Assembly (NCBI RefSeq): GCF_964253915.1
Contig: NZ_CAXUSG020000016.1
Location: 30,514 to 94,513, forward strand
Length of the DNA stretch: 64,000 bases
From: Metarhizobium sp964253915
GTDB taxonomy: Bacteria; Pseudomonadota; Alphaproteobacteria; Rhizobiales; Rhizobiaceae
Direction of reading: 5' to 3'
In this document: in pieces, positions 1-6,793 of the stretch
Layout: the number at the start of each line of letters is the position of its first letter
Position numbering within the stretch: position 1 is the stretch's first letter
The notes under the pieces: generated by a model
Told to the model about the DNA's origin: nothing
The model's input: the letters and a program-made list of their open reading frames with translations, nothing else
The model's database searches: none
Translations under genes and position numbers: made by a program

Positions 1-507
1 GCCCTCAAGGGTTTCTCACCGGAGCAAGTTCTGCTGCTCTCGGAAAACGCCATCTGCGTGACGATCACCGAAATGCTGAATGTCGAAGGCGTGGTGCTGG
101 AACCGGCAGGCGCCCTCTCGATCACGGCGCTGGAGGCGATCGGCAAGAAGCGCCTCGCCGGCAAGCGTGTCGTCGCTGTGGTGTCCGGCGGCAATTTCGA
201 TTTCGAGCGGCTGCCTGATGTCAAGGAGCGCGCCATGCGCTATGCCGGGCTGAAGAAATACTTCATCCTCAGGCTGGCGCAGCGGCCCGGTGCGCTACGT
301 GATTTCCTCAACCTTCTCGGTCCCGAGGACGATATCTCCCGGTTCGAATATCTGAAGAAGTCGGCCCGCAACTTCGGCTCCATTCTCATCGGCATCGAAA
401 CAAAGAATTCCGGCAATTTTGCCGAACTGATCGAGCGTTTCGAAAATGCCGGCATGGGATACGAGGACATTACCGAAAACGAGATCATCTCCAATCTGAT
501 CATCTGA
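1..507 (+). CDS. ilvA: Threonine ammonia-lyase (threonine dehydratase), C-terminal part, 5' truncated by window edge
   Basis: The reading frame is open from base 1, so the N-terminal PLP-lysine part lies outside the window; 168 residues are visible. The first part is the end of the fold-type II PLP domain, including the glycine-rich segment VVSGGNFDFE. From about residue 80 there is an ACT-like regulatory domain (FILRLAQRPGALRDFLNLLG). Threonine dehydratase deaminates threonine to 2-oxobutanoate, the first isoleucine-specific step, and the ACT-like domain is where isoleucine or valine feedback normally acts. A serine/threonine dehydratase of another subtype is possible, but the ACT-like tail favours the biosynthetic enzyme. 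Confidence 0.85.
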   Translation, partial: ALKGFSPEQVLLLSENAICVTITEMLNVEGVVLEPAGALSITALEAIGKKRLAGKRVVAVVSGGNFDFERLPDVKERAMRYAGLKKYFILRLAQRPGALRDFLNLLGPEDDISRFEYLKKSARNFGSILIGIETKNSGNFAELIERFENAGMGYEDITENEIISNLII

Positions 508-521
508 ACAGGCCCGCGGTG

Positions 522-576
522 ACGCCCTTTTGGCGGGGCGGAAAGCCGGCAGCAACGCCCTTTTGGGGGCGGAAAG
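522..576 (+). repeat. Imperfect tandem direct repeat between ilvA and the hlyU-like gene
   Basis: Bases 522-545 and 555-576 share ACGCCCTTTTGG at the left and GGGGCGGAAAG at the right, differing by a two-base indel. Each copy can fold into a small hairpin (CGCCC/GGGCG). It probably serves as 3' end structure of ilvA, or as leader of the next gene; the role is inferred. Confidence 0.4.
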
Positions 577-595
577 AATGTGTTAGGACAAAAGC

Positions 596-916
596 ATGTC
601 TATTCTGTCGAATATTTTTTCCCTGTTTTCCGGTGGCCCCAAGGCCGAGCAATCTTCCGCCGTCAGCGCCGAAGCGCAGACGCATGGCGATTGCACGATC
701 CACCCGACGCCGCAGCGCGAAGGCTCGCAGTTCCGTCTGGCGGGCCGGATCGAAAAGCAGGTGAACGGCGAGACGCTCGTGCGGACTTTCGTCCGCGCCG
801 ACGTGTTTTCCACCGCGGATGATGCGGTGGAGTTTACCGTGCGCAAGGCACGGCAGATCATCGACCAGAACGGTGCCGGCCTGTTCGCCGATGGCGAGAA
901 AAGCCGGCAGGTCTGA
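596..916 (+). CDS. HlyU-like family protein
   Basis: A 106-residue protein. The start ATG has an AGGA ribosome site about 8 bases upstream. After a variable N-terminal stretch, a conserved core from about residue 28 (GDCTIHPTPQREGSQFRLAGRI) through a RxFVRADVFST segment to an amphipathic C-terminal helix (AVEFTVRKARQIIDQ) resembles the HlyU family, named for a Vibrio haemolysin regulator. In rhizobia such proteins are widespread single-domain proteins without an obvious DNA-binding helix, so a regulatory role is only a family inference. It follows ilvA on the same strand and converges on the SDR gene with 15 bases between them. Confidence 0.65.
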   Translation: MSILSNIFSLFSGGPKAEQSSAVSAEAQTHGDCTIHPTPQREGSQFRLAGRIEKQVNGETLVRTFVRADVFSTADDAVEFTVRKARQIIDQNGAGLFADGEKSRQV

Positions 917-931
917 TCCCGGTAGCGCCGC

Positions 932-1708
932 TCAGGCGGCCCGGAAGATCTTTGCGCCCGAGGGAGCGCTGGTGGCGCCGCCATCGACGGTGATTTCAAT
1001 CCCCGTGACATTGAGCGAATCGTCCGAGGCCAGGTAAAGCGCCGCCTTGGCGATTTCGTCTGCCTCGCTCATGCGGCCGAGCGCACTCATGCCGCCGATG
1101 CGGGCTTCCAGCGCATTCATGGCGTCGTCCGTCGGTGCAAGCGCCGACCAGATCGGCGTTCTCGTGCCTCCCGGCGTTACCTGGTTGACGCGGATGCCGC
1201 GGGGCGCAAGTTCGGAGGCGAGATTGCGCGCCATGGCGCGCACGCCGCCTTTCGCGGCGGCATAAGCGGACCAGCCGGGCATTCCAAGGACAGCATGGAC
1301 CGAACCGTTGAGGATCACCGATCCTTGGTCGTTCAGATGCGGCAGGGCGGCCTGGACGCTGAAGAAGACCCCGGTGAGATTGGTGCGGACAATCTGCTCG
1401 AACTGTTCGAGAGCTGTCTGGCCAAGCGGCGTGGCGCCGCCGATGCCGGCATTGGCGAACAGGATATCGATTCGGCCGAGTTTTTCCGCTGCCGTTGCGA
1501 ATGCCGTTTCCAGCGATGCCGCATCGGTAACGTCGGCGCGAAGCGCCAGCACGCCGTTGCCGAGTTCCTCCGCTGCCCTGGCAAGTGTTTCGGCATTGCG
1601 GCCGACGATTGCCACTTTCGCACCTTCCGCAGCAAAAACCTTCGCCGTGGCGAAACCGATGCCGCTATTGCCGCCGGTGATGACGGCTACCTTGCCCTGA
1701 AGACGCAT
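932..1708 (-). CDS. SDR family oxidoreductase
   Basis: A 258-residue short-chain dehydrogenase. The Rossmann motif TGGNSGIG is at about residues 11-18, the NAG motif (LFANAGIGG) near residue 85, the catalytic Ser precedes the YAAAK active-site motif near residue 150, and a C-terminal VDGG is typical of classical SDRs. The start chosen is the ATG at 1708, which puts the cofactor fold at the N-terminus; an upstream in-frame extension would run through the operator region and into the divergent gene. Substrate unknown. It is divergent from a TetR regulator, and two palindromes lie between them, so it is very probably the regulator's target. Confidence 0.85.
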   Translation of the reverse strand: MRLQGKVAVITGGNSGIGFATAKVFAAEGAKVAIVGRNAETLARAAEELGNGVLALRADVTDAASLETAFATAAEKLGRIDILFANAGIGGATPLGQTALEQFEQIVRTNLTGVFFSVQAALPHLNDQGSVILNGSVHAVLGMPGWSAYAAAKGGVRAMARNLASELAPRGIRVNQVTPGGTRTPIWSALAPTDDAMNALEARIGGMSALGRMSEADEIAKAALYLASDDSLNVTGIEITVDGGATSAPSGAKIFRAA

Positions 1709-1740
1709 GTTCAAACTCCGCTTGGATCCGTTGATGATTT

Positions 1741-1758
1741 GGATTATGATTGTAATCC
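1741..1758. promoter_or_regulatory. TetR operator candidate 1
   Basis: GGATTATGATTGTAATCC has perfect 6-base arms (GGATTA/TAATCC) with a 6-base spacer. It lies in the intergenic region between the divergent SDR and TetR genes, where an autoregulating TetR repressor normally binds. Confidence 0.65.
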
Positions 1759-1766
1759 ATAAATAA

Positions 1767-1784
1767 GGATTATGATTATAATCT
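1767..1784. promoter_or_regulatory. TetR operator candidate 2
   Basis: GGATTATGATTATAATCT is a near copy of the palindrome 26 bases upstream, with GATTA/TAATC arms. Two sites on almost the same helical face suggest cooperative binding by the adjacent TetR protein. Confidence 0.6.
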
Positions 1785-1818
1785 ATTTCTGTCAAGGGAT
1801 CGGTGAAGGAGATTCGCG

Positions 1819-2403
1819 ATGGCCCGTTCACAAAAGGAAAAGCAGGAGACCCATGAGCGGATCGTCCAGATCGCCGCACGCCGGTTGCGCGAGGAGGGGC
1901 TGCAGGGCGTCGGCGTTGCCGATCTGATGAAGGAGGCCGGCTTGACGGTCGGCGGCTTCTACAAACATTTCGGCTCCCGCGACGATCTGGTCGCCGAAGC
2001 GATGCAGGCGGCTTTCGAAGGATCGACACAGGCAATGGCGAAGGGCGGAAAATCGTTTGCTGAATTGACCGCCGGCGAATTTGCCGAGATCTATCTCAGC
2101 GAAAGTCATTGCGCCGGGCCGAGCGAGGGCTGTGCTTTCGCCATGCTGACCTCCGACCTCGGACGCAGCGACGACAAGACGCGTGCCATCGCCACGGCGC
2201 GGTTGCAGCGCAATTTCAGAGCGTTTGAAGGCAGGGTCGCCGGGGAGGATGAAGCGGAACGACGGCGTCAGGCGATTGTTGCGGTCTGCGCCATGGCCGG
2301 TGCCGTGGGGTTGGCGCGGGTCAGCGACGATGCTGCTTTGTCGAAGGACATCCTCGATGCGGTCAAGAGTTTTGTGACCGGGATGGGTAAGGATGGAGCA
2401 TAG
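1819..2403 (+). CDS. TetR/AcrR family transcriptional regulator
   Basis: A 194-residue regulator. The N-terminal helix-turn-helix is visible at about residues 12-55 (RIVQIAARRLREEG... DLMKEAGLTVGGFYKHFGSRDDL), including the typical FYKHF recognition-helix end. The C-terminal half is a ligand-binding helical domain with conserved GCAFAMLTSDLG, common in TetR proteins that control oxidoreductases. The start has a GGAG ribosome site (gaaggagattcgcgATG). It is divergently transcribed from the SDR gene and probably represses it and itself through the two palindromes at 1741-1784. Ligand unknown. Confidence 0.85.
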   Translation: MARSQKEKQETHERIVQIAARRLREEGLQGVGVADLMKEAGLTVGGFYKHFGSRDDLVAEAMQAAFEGSTQAMAKGGKSFAELTAGEFAEIYLSESHCAGPSEGCAFAMLTSDLGRSDDKTRAIATARLQRNFRAFEGRVAGEDEAERRRQAIVAVCAMAGAVGLARVSDDAALSKDILDAVKSFVTGMGKDGA

Positions 2404-2407
2404 ACAC

Positions 2408-2443
2408 AAAAACGGCCGGGAAAACCCGACCGTTCTGTTTTCG
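2408..2443. terminator. Bidirectional terminator hairpin between tetR and azoR
   Basis: Arms AACGGCCGGG and CCCGACCGTT enclose an AAAA loop, with an A-rich left flank and CTGTTTTC on the right. It sits exactly between two convergent genes. Confidence 0.65.
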
Positions 2444-2457
2444 GACATTGTGCCGGA

Positions 2458-3075
2458 TCAGGCGGCGAGCGCCAGTTCCTTGGCGCGGGTCTGCGCGGCG
2501 GCAATGGCCTTTTCCGCAGCTTCCGGGCCGTAGGCGAGGCCTTCGACATAAACCACCTCAACATCGGTGATGCCGATGAAGCCGAGGACGGTCTTCAGGT
2601 AAGGCACGGCATGGTTCATCGCGGCAGTCGGACCATCGGAATAGACGCCGCCGGATGCGAGAACGAGATAGGCCTTCTTGCCGGTGGCGAGGCCGATCGG
2701 GCCATTTTCGGTGTAGGTGAAGGTCAGGCCGGCGCGGGCGATATGGTCGATCCAGGCCTTCAGCGACGAATAGATGTTGAAGTTGATCAGGCCGGTGCCG
2801 ATGACAAGCGTGTCGGCGGCCAGCAGTTCGGCAACCAGTTCATCGGAAACGGCGGCAGCCTTGGCTTCTTCAGCGTTGCGCTGGTCGGCCGGCTTGCGGA
2901 TGGCGGCAGCGAAGACGCCGTCGATATGCGGTAGCGGCTGGCTGACGAGGTCGCGATGGACGATGGACTTGGAGCCGGCCTGGGTGCTCAGCTTGCCGGC
3001 GAGATCGGTGGCCAGCTTGTTCGACAGCGAATCGGCACCGCGCGGGCTGGATGTGACGAGGAGGATGTTCGACAT
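2458..3075 (-). CDS. azoR: FMN-dependent NADH:azoreductase (quinone reductase)
   Basis: A 205-residue flavodoxin-like protein, the usual AzoR length. The N-terminal phosphate-binding segment (LLVTSSPRGADSLSNKLA), the central LINFNIYSSLKAWIDHIARAGLTFTY and the glycine-rich ASGGVYSDG loop match the FMN-site motifs of the family. These enzymes use NADH to reduce quinones, azo dyes and nitro compounds by two-electron transfer and protect against electrophile stress. The ATG at 3075 is the first start giving the conserved N-terminus. It is divergent from a LysR regulator, with nested inverted repeats between the two genes; induction by quinones or azo compounds is therefore likely, by inference. 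Confidence 0.85.
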   Translation of the reverse strand: MSNILLVTSSPRGADSLSNKLATDLAGKLSTQAGSKSIVHRDLVSQPLPHIDGVFAAAIRKPADQRNAEEAKAAAVSDELVAELLAADTLVIGTGLINFNIYSSLKAWIDHIARAGLTFTYTENGPIGLATGKKAYLVLASGGVYSDGPTAAMNHAVPYLKTVLGFIGITDVEVVYVEGLAYGPEAAEKAIAAAQTRAKELALAA

Positions 3076-3160
3076 AGTCTTTTCCTTGAAATCTTTGGGT
3101 CTGGAGGCGGCGCGGGCAGGGGAACCGCGTCTTCGAGATGAAAGATAGGAGTGGATTTCC

Positions 3161-3208
3161 ATCCAAAAAACCGGGATAATATCGAAGTTTATTATCGAGG
3201 TTTTGGAT
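3161..3208. promoter_or_regulatory. Nested inverted repeats: LysR operator candidate between azoR and lysR
   Basis: Inner arms GATAAT (3175-3180) and ATTATC (3191-3196) have a 10-base spacer. Outer arms ATCCAAAA (3161-3168) and TTTTGGAT (3201-3208) flank them. The whole structure sits just upstream of the lysR start and is AT-rich compared with the surroundings, as expected for a regulator-binding site and promoter. Confidence 0.6.
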
Positions 3209-3213
3209 AAGTC

Positions 3214-4179
3214 ATGGAAGCGAACCCGACGCTCGACCAGCTGCAGGTGTTTCTCGCCGTCGCCGATACCGGCAGTTTTTCCGCTGCTTCGCGGCAGCTG
3301 AACCGGGCACAATCGGTGATCAGCTATACGATCGGCAATCTTGAAACGCAGCTGGACGTGGCATTGTTCGAGCGCAGCGGCGCACGGCAGCCGAAGCTGA
3401 CGGAGGCCGGCAAGGCAATGCTTTCCGACGCAAGGCGCATCGTCGCCGACCTGCAAGTGATGCGGGCGCGGGCGAAAAGCCTGAAACAGGGGCTGGAAGC
3501 CGAGGTCAGCGTCGCCATCAGCGTCATGGTGCCGACGCATGCGGTGGTCGATGTGTTGCGTGAATTCCGTGAAATGTTTCCGTCCGTCGGGTTGAGGTTG
3601 AATGTCGGCGAACTCGGCACCGTGATGGACATGGTGCTGAGCGATCAGGCGTCCATCGGCATCGGCGGTGCGCTTTTGCAGCACGACGATGCGTTGCTGG
3701 CGGAAAAGATCGGCCATTCCTTCATGATGCCGGTGGCGAGTGCCGAACATCCGCTGGCGCGCATTGCCCGCCCGTTGACGGTGGCGGACGTGCGCGAGGA
3801 GGTTCAGCTCGTCGTGACCGACGCGTCCGGCCGCACCCGGGGCCGCGATTTCAATGTGCTGTCCTACAAGACATGGCGGGTCAGCGACATGGCGACCAAA
3901 CTCGATCTGGTGCGCGGTGGTTTGGGTTGGGGCGGTATTCCCGCTTCGCTGGTGCGGCAGGATCTTTTGGAGGGCAGGCTGGTGCACCTCAAGCTCGATG
4001 CCTACGAGCAGGGCGAATATCCGCTCTACGCCATCCGCAAACACTCGAACCCGCCGGGGCCGGCTGTTGCCTGGATGCTGGAGGCCTTTTCAAGCCGGCT
4101 GTCGCGCTGCCCCAGCCGCCAGGATTTCGTGGCGATGATGGCGGATGAGGCGTTGCCGTTGCAGCAAGCCGCCGAATGA
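3214..4179 (+). CDS. LysR family transcriptional regulator
   Basis: A 321-residue protein. The winged helix-turn-helix covers about residues 5-65 (TLDQLQVFLAVADTGSFSAASRQLNRAQS). The remainder is the two-lobed periplasmic-binding-like effector domain, with the typical VRGGLGWGGIPASLV segment near residue 235. It is divergent from the azoreductase gene and is probably its regulator. The effector cannot be read from sequence; a quinone or electrophile would fit the neighbour. The C-terminal 25 residues after the effector domain are a non-conserved tail. Confidence 0.85.
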   Translation: MEANPTLDQLQVFLAVADTGSFSAASRQLNRAQSVISYTIGNLETQLDVALFERSGARQPKLTEAGKAMLSDARRIVADLQVMRARAKSLKQGLEAEVSVAISVMVPTHAVVDVLREFREMFPSVGLRLNVGELGTVMDMVLSDQASIGIGGALLQHDDALLAEKIGHSFMMPVASAEHPLARIARPLTVADVREEVQLVVTDASGRTRGRDFNVLSYKTWRVSDMATKLDLVRGGLGWGGIPASLVRQDLLEGRLVHLKLDAYEQGEYPLYAIRKHSNPPGPAVAWMLEAFSSRLSRCPSRQDFVAMMADEALPLQQAAE

Positions 4180-4226
4180 AGCGGCATGCAAAGGGCTGAC
4201 GCCGTTTCAGCGGCGACATTTTAACC

Positions 4227-4257
4227 TGAACAGTGCCTCCGACGGAGGCACTGTTCA
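4227..4257. terminator. Strong hairpin between convergent lysR and papain-like gene
   Basis: A 14-base perfect stem, TGAACAGTGCCTCC pairing with GGAGGCACTGTTCA around a GAC loop. It lies 48 bases past the lysR stop and ahead of the stop of the next minus-strand gene. A following GATTTTTG on the plus strand supports termination of lysR. Confidence 0.6.
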
Positions 4258-4295
4258 TTCGGAAGATTTTTGCCGTTCGGCGTCCGAGGCGGGTA

Positions 4296-4883
4296 TCAGG
4301 CGTTCGGCTGCTTCTTGAACAGGCCGAGTTCCTTGAAGAACGGGTTGCTCCGAAGATACCGCCGCAGCGTGCTCGGCCAGGCGTGCTTGCCATCGAGATT
4401 GATGAAAAGCTTGTTGTTCCGTTCCTCGACCTTCCCCTGAAACCAGGCCATCTGATAGCAAAGAATGACCAGTTCGGAGCAATAGACGTTCTTGACCATG
4501 CCCTGGTGGTCTTCAAGGCGTTCGTTGTATTTCGTTAGCCGGGCATACAGGTCTTCGCCTGCCGTGCTGCTGCCGAAGGTGCTCTTGATGACCGCGCGCG
4601 TTTTACCGTAGTCGGCCGAACCCAGGATATTGCTGGCGACGCCGACCACCTTTTTCGTATCGGCGGCACTCATTTCCGGGTTGGGCCGAAACATGTCGGC
4701 CTCCTCGTTCCACATGTCGATGTGTTCGTTGAGGATGCCGCGTTTTGTCGCGTGGATCACCATCTGGCCGTCCACCACGATTCCGCAATGGGCAGGTTTG
4801 AAGGTATTGGTGTTGATTAATATATCCCCGGCCTTAACCTTGTCGCGTTTCATGCCAATATTTGGCTGATAGAAGACAACCAT
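4296..4883 (-). CDS. Permuted papain-like (NlpC/P60-type, YiiX-like) cysteine hydrolase, copy A
   Basis: A 195-residue protein. A GDILINTNT start of fold is followed by the probable catalytic histidine in PAHCGIVVD (about residue 32). The probable nucleophile lies far downstream in VYCSELVILCY (about residue 135). Histidine before cysteine is the order of circularly permuted NlpC/P60 (YiiX/YycO-like) enzymes, which act as amidases, peptidases or acyl hydrolases. There is no signal peptide or membrane segment, so it is cytosolic or exported by a non-Sec route. The C-terminal segment WPSTLRRYLRSN is shared with the adjacent paralog. Function unknown. Confidence 0.6.
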   Translation of the reverse strand: MVVFYQPNIGMKRDKVKAGDILINTNTFKPAHCGIVVDGQMVIHATKRGILNEHIDMWNEEADMFRPNPEMSAADTKKVVGVASNILGSADYGKTRAVIKSTFGSSTAGEDLYARLTKYNERLEDHQGMVKNVYCSELVILCYQMAWFQGKVEERNNKLFINLDGKHAWPSTLRRYLRSNPFFKELGLFKKQPNA

Positions 4884-4899
4884 TGTGGGAACCTCGGTT

Positions 4900-4925
4900 T
4901 TGTAAAAATTTCTTTTATTTTACAA
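4900..4925. promoter_or_regulatory. Inverted repeat upstream of papain-like copy A
   Basis: TTGTAAAA (4900-4907) and TTTTACAA (4918-4925) form perfect 8-base arms with a 10-base spacer. The repeat lies in an AT-rich stretch 17-42 bases upstream of the copy A start on the minus strand. It may be an operator; no regulator gene is adjacent. Confidence 0.5.
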
Positions 4926-5001
4926 CTATAACCGTTTGGCTCGAAAAGGGAATTCAGGCCGTGGTTCGCAGCCTTACTTTTTCTGGTAGTTTCCGGCGGT
5001 C

Positions 5002-5577
5002 CTAAGCCTTCTTGTATTCGCCGAGTTCCTTGAAGTTGGCGTTGCTGCGCAGATAGCGGCGCAGTGTGCTCGGCCAGGTGTGCTTGCCGTCGAGCTGGAT
5101 GAACAGCCGATGGTTGGCGTTGATCGCATCGTTTTCGATCCAGGCAAGCTGGTAGCAAAGAATGACCAGCTCCGAGCAGTAGACGTGCTTGACAACGCCC
5201 TGATGGTTCTTCAGGCGTTCTCTATACTTGTTGAGGCGCGAGTGCGTGCCTTCGGCGGCCGTATGCGTGCTGAAGGTGCTCTTGAAGGCGGCTCGGCCGA
5301 CGCCGTAGGTGGCGGAATCCTTGATTTCCTGGGCGATGCGCTCCAGCTTGGCCGCCTCGGCTGGGGTCAGGTCCGTGGCGGAGCGGAACATGTCGGCATT
5401 GTTGCCCCACATGTCGATGTCGTCGACCTTGATGCCCTTGCCGGTGGCGTGAATGACGTCCTGGTTCGATACCACGATGCCGCAGTGCGCCGGCGAGAAT
5501 GTGTTGCTGTTGATAAGGATATCGCCACACTTGACGGTCGCGCGCTTGCCCGTATGCGGTGTGTAGAAAACTGCCAT
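5002..5577 (-). CDS. Permuted papain-like (NlpC/P60-type, YiiX-like) cysteine hydrolase, copy B
   Basis: A 191-residue paralog of the downstream gene, conserved over its whole length. It keeps the GDILINSNTF start, PAHCGIVV histidine motif, VYCSELVILCY cysteine motif and WPSTLRRYLRSN tail. The middle (about residues 60-115) has diverged most. Both copies read on the minus strand with 118 bases between them, and copy A has its own AT-rich promoter region, so they arose by tandem duplication but need not be co-transcribed. No signal peptide. The ATG at 5577 aligns with the copy A start. Substrate unknown; a cell-wall or acyl-ester hydrolase is possible. Confidence 0.6.
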   Translation of the reverse strand: MAVFYTPHTGKRATVKCGDILINSNTFSPAHCGIVVSNQDVIHATGKGIKVDDIDMWGNNADMFRSATDLTPAEAAKLERIAQEIKDSATYGVGRAAFKSTFSTHTAAEGTHSRLNKYRERLKNHQGVVKHVYCSELVILCYQLAWIENDAINANHRLFIQLDGKHTWPSTLRRYLRSNANFKELGEYKKA

Positions 5578-5732
5578 GTTAGCTCCCGCTTTCGCAGCGG
5601 GCGGGCATAGGTTGCCGCTGTGCCCGCAGATTCCCGAATGCTGCCGAAAATGCCACAAGCCCAGGAAATCGGGTAGACTTTTTCTGGTTGCTGGAAACGG
5701 CTTGTGACGAAGGCGGAGGCGTTTCCTTTGCT

Positions 5733-6068
5733 TCAGCGCAGGGATGTGGGGCGCACATCCTTGTGGAAGAAGCGGAAGTAGGAGCCGACCTGCGCGCGCG
5801 CGTTCGAATTTGGATTGAACTGGATGCCGAGGCGACCGCGATGGCACCAGCGCACCAGGCCTTCCAGATGACCGATATCGTCACCATAAAGCTTGATCTG
5901 GCTGCCGATGCCGGCATGAAGCGGGCTGGCGAGTTCCAGCGCGACGCCGTTGGTCGATAGATTCAGCACGCGGCCCTGGATTTCCTGAAGGCCGTATTTC
6001 ACCTTCGCCATGACGCGGGTCGCCTTGCGTTGCGTCTTGCGGGTTTCCATTTTCAAGCCGTTGTTCAT
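5733..6068 (-). CDS. PilZ domain protein (candidate c-di-GMP receptor)
   Basis: A 111-residue single-domain protein. The two hallmarks of c-di-GMP binding are present: an RxxxR motif in QRKATR near residue 14 and an (N/D)xSxxG motif in NLSTNGVALE near residue 38. The start at 6068 (MNNGLKMETRK) places the RxxxR motif near the N-terminus, as is common. Stand-alone PilZ proteins act as adaptor receptors controlling motility, polysaccharide or cell-surface functions. A GGDEF-EAL protein able in principle to make or degrade the ligand lies about 21 kb away, but no direct link is shown. Confidence 0.8.
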   Translation of the reverse strand: MNNGLKMETRKTQRKATRVMAKVKYGLQEIQGRVLNLSTNGVALELASPLHAGIGSQIKLYGDDIGHLEGLVRWCHRGRLGIQFNPNSNARAQVGSYFRFFHKDVRPTSLR

Positions 6069-6175
6069 GCCCCACCCGGAAATAGTGTGATCGTTAGCGG
6101 CAAGACTAGGGCGAAAAGGTTGCAGCCTGCTTGCAAGAATCGCTCGGATTGTCTGCTTTCCCGCGATCGCACACG

Positions 6176-6637
6176 TCACAGCCCGACATTGGGACGGTCG
6201 ATGATTTCCCGCAGCGCGAAGGACGAATTGATCTTGACGACGTGCGGCAGCGCCGAAAGCCAGTCGCGGTGGATGCGTTCGTAATCTTCCAGATCCTTGG
6301 CCGCGACGCGCAGGATATAGTCATACTCGCCCGACATCAGGTAGCAGACGAGCACGTTGGGACAGCGTTTGACCGCGACCTCGAATTCCTGCAGCGTCTT
6401 GGCGAACTGACCGGACAGCGAGATGTGGACGATGACCACCATCTTGTAGTCCAGCACCTTGTTGGAGAGGCGGGCATGATAGCCGCTGATCACCCCGGAT
6501 TTCTCCAGGATATCGAGGCGCCGCGAACACGCCGATGCCGACAGGCCGACGCGTGCCGCAAGGTCGGCATTTGACATGCGACCATTCTGCTGCAGGATCC
6601 TCAAAATGGAAGCATCCATGGCGTCTATGTCCGACAT
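6176..6637 (-). CDS. Lrp/AsnC family transcriptional regulator
   Basis: A 153-residue protein. An N-terminal helix-turn-helix (DAMDASILRILQQNGRMSNADLAARVGLSASACSRRLDILEKSGVI, residues 4-48) is followed by the RAM ligand-binding domain with the typical FVxxxYDYIL-like segment (YLMSGEYDYILRV). It is divergent from alanine dehydrogenase. In rhizobia and mycobacteria such an Lrp (AldR) commonly controls ald in response to alanine, so that role is the best inference here. The intergenic region contains TTCGAAT/ATTCGAA arms that could be its site. Confidence 0.85.
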   Translation of the reverse strand: MSDIDAMDASILRILQQNGRMSNADLAARVGLSASACSRRLDILEKSGVISGYHARLSNKVLDYKMVVIVHISLSGQFAKTLQEFEVAVKRCPNVLVCYLMSGEYDYILRVAAKDLEDYERIHRDWLSALPHVVKINSSFALREIIDRPNVGL

Positions 6638-6647
6638 TCGTCTTTCC

Positions 6648-6692
6648 TTCGAATTTTTAGCAATTTTCAGCAATAATATTCGAATTCTTGAC
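6648..6692. promoter_or_regulatory. Lrp-site candidate and -35 element between aldR-like gene and ald
   Basis: TTCGAAT (6648-6654) and ATTCGAA (6678-6684) are perfect 7-base arms with a 23-base spacer that holds the direct repeats AGCAATTTT and AGCAATAAT. A CTTGAC -35-like hexamer follows at 6687-6692, oriented toward ald; its -10 is not clear. The layout fits an Lrp dimer or multimer site. Confidence 0.5.
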
Positions 6693-6793
6693 GATGGGCA
6701 AAAGCTCTTTGCAAGGACATTGCGATCTCTTTCTGCTCTCCTGACGCTCCGCCCGAAACGGCGGAACATTCGGGAGACGAGGAGGAATATTAC

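Noticed and set aside
4296..5577. Papain-like pair as type VI effectors or a toxin/immunity locus
   Set aside because: No secretion genes, VgrG/PAAR-type domains or candidate immunity gene in the neighbourhood, so no support beyond the fold.
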